A DNA stretch of 24,378 nt. It comes from Thermoplasmata archaeon M9B2D. Its GTDB lineage: Archaea > Thermoplasmatota > E2 > DHVEG-1. The notes under the pieces are model-generated. The model did not search any database, was not told where the DNA came from, and saw only the letters and a list, made by a program, of their open reading frames with translations. Location of the stretch: positions 1 through 24,378 of the forward strand of contig MUGD01000059.1 of assembly GCA_002900555.1 (NCBI GenBank), in the 5' to 3' direction. Both the position numbers and the translations under genes were made by a program. How positions within the stretch are numbered: position 1 is the first letter of the stretch; the number at the start of each line of letters is the position of its first letter. Positions 23,485 through 24,378 of the stretch are shown piece by piece.

Positions 23485-23757
23485 ATGCTTTCGTATGTTT
23501 TAGATGAAGGAACAACAGCCTCCACGACAATTATGGAAACATGGTTCCACTTTGATATGAAGATAAACCGTCATACAGTAAGAAATTTAGTCCCCATGCA
23601 CAATAATCAACAACCAGCCTTCTTTTATAGAAACAATCCATACCTTTTTTTTATCTCACCGGATACTGCCTCTCAGACGACTTTGAGTGACACCTATGCT
23701 ATATTATATCCATGGCTATCAATCAAGCCCCGTTGGGGAAAAAGCAACTCTCCTTAA
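23485..23757 (+). CDS. doubtful 90-aa frame upstream of the hydrolase
   Basis: An open frame (GTG 23467 or ATG 23485) begins MLSYVLDEGTTASTTIM and overlaps the start of the hydrolase gene by 62 bases. It lies after a plausible TATA box and would fill the 320-base gap 23376-23695. It has no good ribosome-binding site and no recognised domain, and its last 20 residues are forced by the hydrolase reading frame. It could equally be an untranslated leader or chance. Confidence 0.22.
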   Translation: MLSYVLDEGTTASTTIMETWFHFDMKINRHTVRNLVPMHNNQQPAFFYRNNPYLFFISPDTASQTTLSDTYAILYPWLSIKPRWGKSNSP

Positions 23758-24226
23758 GAAAACCATACAAGCCATACCAATCACCTATCGCGAAGGCCCT
23801 GCAGAGGATCTTGTCATTTCTCACTGTCTAGATCGTATTGCAAAGATCATACGGGAAGATCCTCGCGTCGTCTTAATAGGCTCCTCTCTTGGGGGGTTTC
23901 TTGCGGCCTCCACTGCTCTTGCCCACTCAAACGTCATCCAACTCATTCTTCTTAATCCTGCCATCATACCACCAGACATTAATCTACGTACGATAAAGGG
24001 AATGCCATTACGGATTCTTGAGGAGATGAGGGAACAAAGACTCTTTACTGAGAAGATCCCGGCAAGCATCACTATCCTTCGGGGGACACAGGATGACATC
24101 GTACCTGACCAATGGATTATATGTTTTGCCAAAACACAGAACGCGACGATACAGCTCTACGACGATGATCATCGGTTCTCAAAAAACCTTCAGAGACTCC
24201 CGGGTATTATCTCTGAGCTATTATGA
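23696..24226 (+). CDS. YqiA-like alpha/beta hydrolase (esterase)
   Basis: This is a 176-residue compact hydrolase. MLYYIHGYQSSP (1-12) is the characteristic start of the YqiA/UPF0227 esterase group, with HG as the oxyanion loop. The nucleophile elbow is GSSLGGF with Ser64, the acid is probably Asp134 in GTQDDIVP, and the base is His159 in DDDHRFSKN, so all three catalytic residues are present. ATG 23696 is preferred over GTG 23687 because GAGTGA sits 5 nt upstream and the protein then begins at the first strand. There is no signal peptide, so it is cytoplasmic. The natural substrate is unknown. It converges on the PUA-domain gene. Confidence 0.85.
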   Translation: MLYYIHGYQSSPVGEKATLLKKTIQAIPITYREGPAEDLVISHCLDRIAKIIREDPRVVLIGSSLGGFLAASTALAHSNVIQLILLNPAIIPPDINLRTIKGMPLRILEEMREQRLFTEKIPASITILRGTQDDIVPDQWIICFAKTQNATIQLYDDDHRFSKNLQRLPGIISELL

Positions 24227-24243
24227 TCTAGTCAGTGTGCGAC

Positions 24244-24378
24244 TTAGTGAGTAAGTGTCCATAATCGATCACCGACATAATGTAGCGTCTTTACAGCTTT
24301 CCCTGGTTTTTTTGTTTTCATCTCCACTCCGCTCATTAACGCAACACCGATTGCTAACGACTTATGATGTTTCTCATC
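24244..24378 (-). CDS. PUA-domain protein, C-terminal end only
   Basis: The last 44 codons of a minus-strand gene continue beyond the window edge. The visible end reads SLAIGVALMSGVEM, then KKPGKAVKTLHYVGDRLW and a short tail to TAA. 'G.A.MS..EM...' followed by 'GKAV..LHYVGD.LW' is the usual ending of an archaeal PUA RNA-binding domain, as found in MCT-1/Tma20-like proteins and tRNA-modifying enzymes. Which full protein it belongs to cannot be told from this fragment. Confidence 0.65.
   Translation of the reverse strand, partial: DEKHHKSLAIGVALMSGVEMKTKKPGKAVKTLHYVGDRLWTLTH

Noticed and set aside
1..24378. CRISPR array, tRNA, rRNA, insertion sequence or phage genes
   Set aside because: No regularly spaced repeats, no tRNA-like T-loop outside coding sequence, no rRNA segment and no transposase or integrase motif were found on reading both strands.

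Overview
The window looks like chromosomal DNA of an archaeon. It carries a group II chaperonin (thermosome), an archaeal-type SepF, a Taw1/TYW1 wyosine enzyme, a eukaryote/archaeal-type tryptophanyl-tRNA synthetase and an RNA 3'-phosphate cyclase. It also shows archaeal TATA boxes about 25-30 bp upstream of likely transcript starts, T-rich transcript ends and GGAGGTG-like ribosome-binding sites. A grpE-dnaK pair, a family thought to have reached archaea from bacteria, sits beside the thermosome. A euryarchaeal lineage, perhaps Thermoplasmatota-like, fits best. That placement is inference from gene content; there is no rRNA in the window.

Layout: (1) 1-2853 holds the C-terminal part of rtcA, a stretch with possible gene remnants, a candidate structured RNA with a C-rich loop (1349-1428), a secreted alpha/beta hydrolase, and a small basic protein behind a perfect 21-bp palindrome. 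(2) 2898-6466, minus strand, is a tight three-gene operon of aconitase-family dehydratases: a single-chain (large+small) enzyme, then a separate large subunit and small subunit. (3) 6796-12667, plus strand, encodes two very large secreted proteins in tandem. The first is repeat-containing; the second has a DUF2341 domain, a seven-repeat beta-propeller and Ig-like domains. (4) 12941-13310, minus strand, is a conserved-looking gene broken by one frameshift. (5) 13581-17695 is the chaperone block: thermosome, grpE, dnaK. A divergent UspA-like protein follows, converging on dnaK. (6) 18166-19752 has a possible TGTACA operator cluster, two small proteins, a CBS-pair protein and an unrecognised protein. 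(7) 19743-22970 has trpS (minus strand), a 56-aa glycine-zipper membrane protein, a 43-aa zinc-ribbon protein and taw1. (8) 23007-24378 has sepF, a small alpha/beta hydrolase and the C-terminal end of a PUA-domain protein leaving the window on the minus strand.

Most of the window is housekeeping: protein folding, translation and tRNA modification, division, and dehydratases for amino-acid or citrate-type chemistry. No CRISPR array, tRNA, rRNA, transposase or phage gene was seen. The items most worth following up are the stem-loop RNA whose loop carries CACCUCCU, the same as the anti-Shine-Dalgarno core; the palindrome at the promoter of the 65-aa protein; the frameshifted gene at 12941-13310; and the tandem giant exoproteins. 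I see no clear sign of an obviously new defence or metabolic system.
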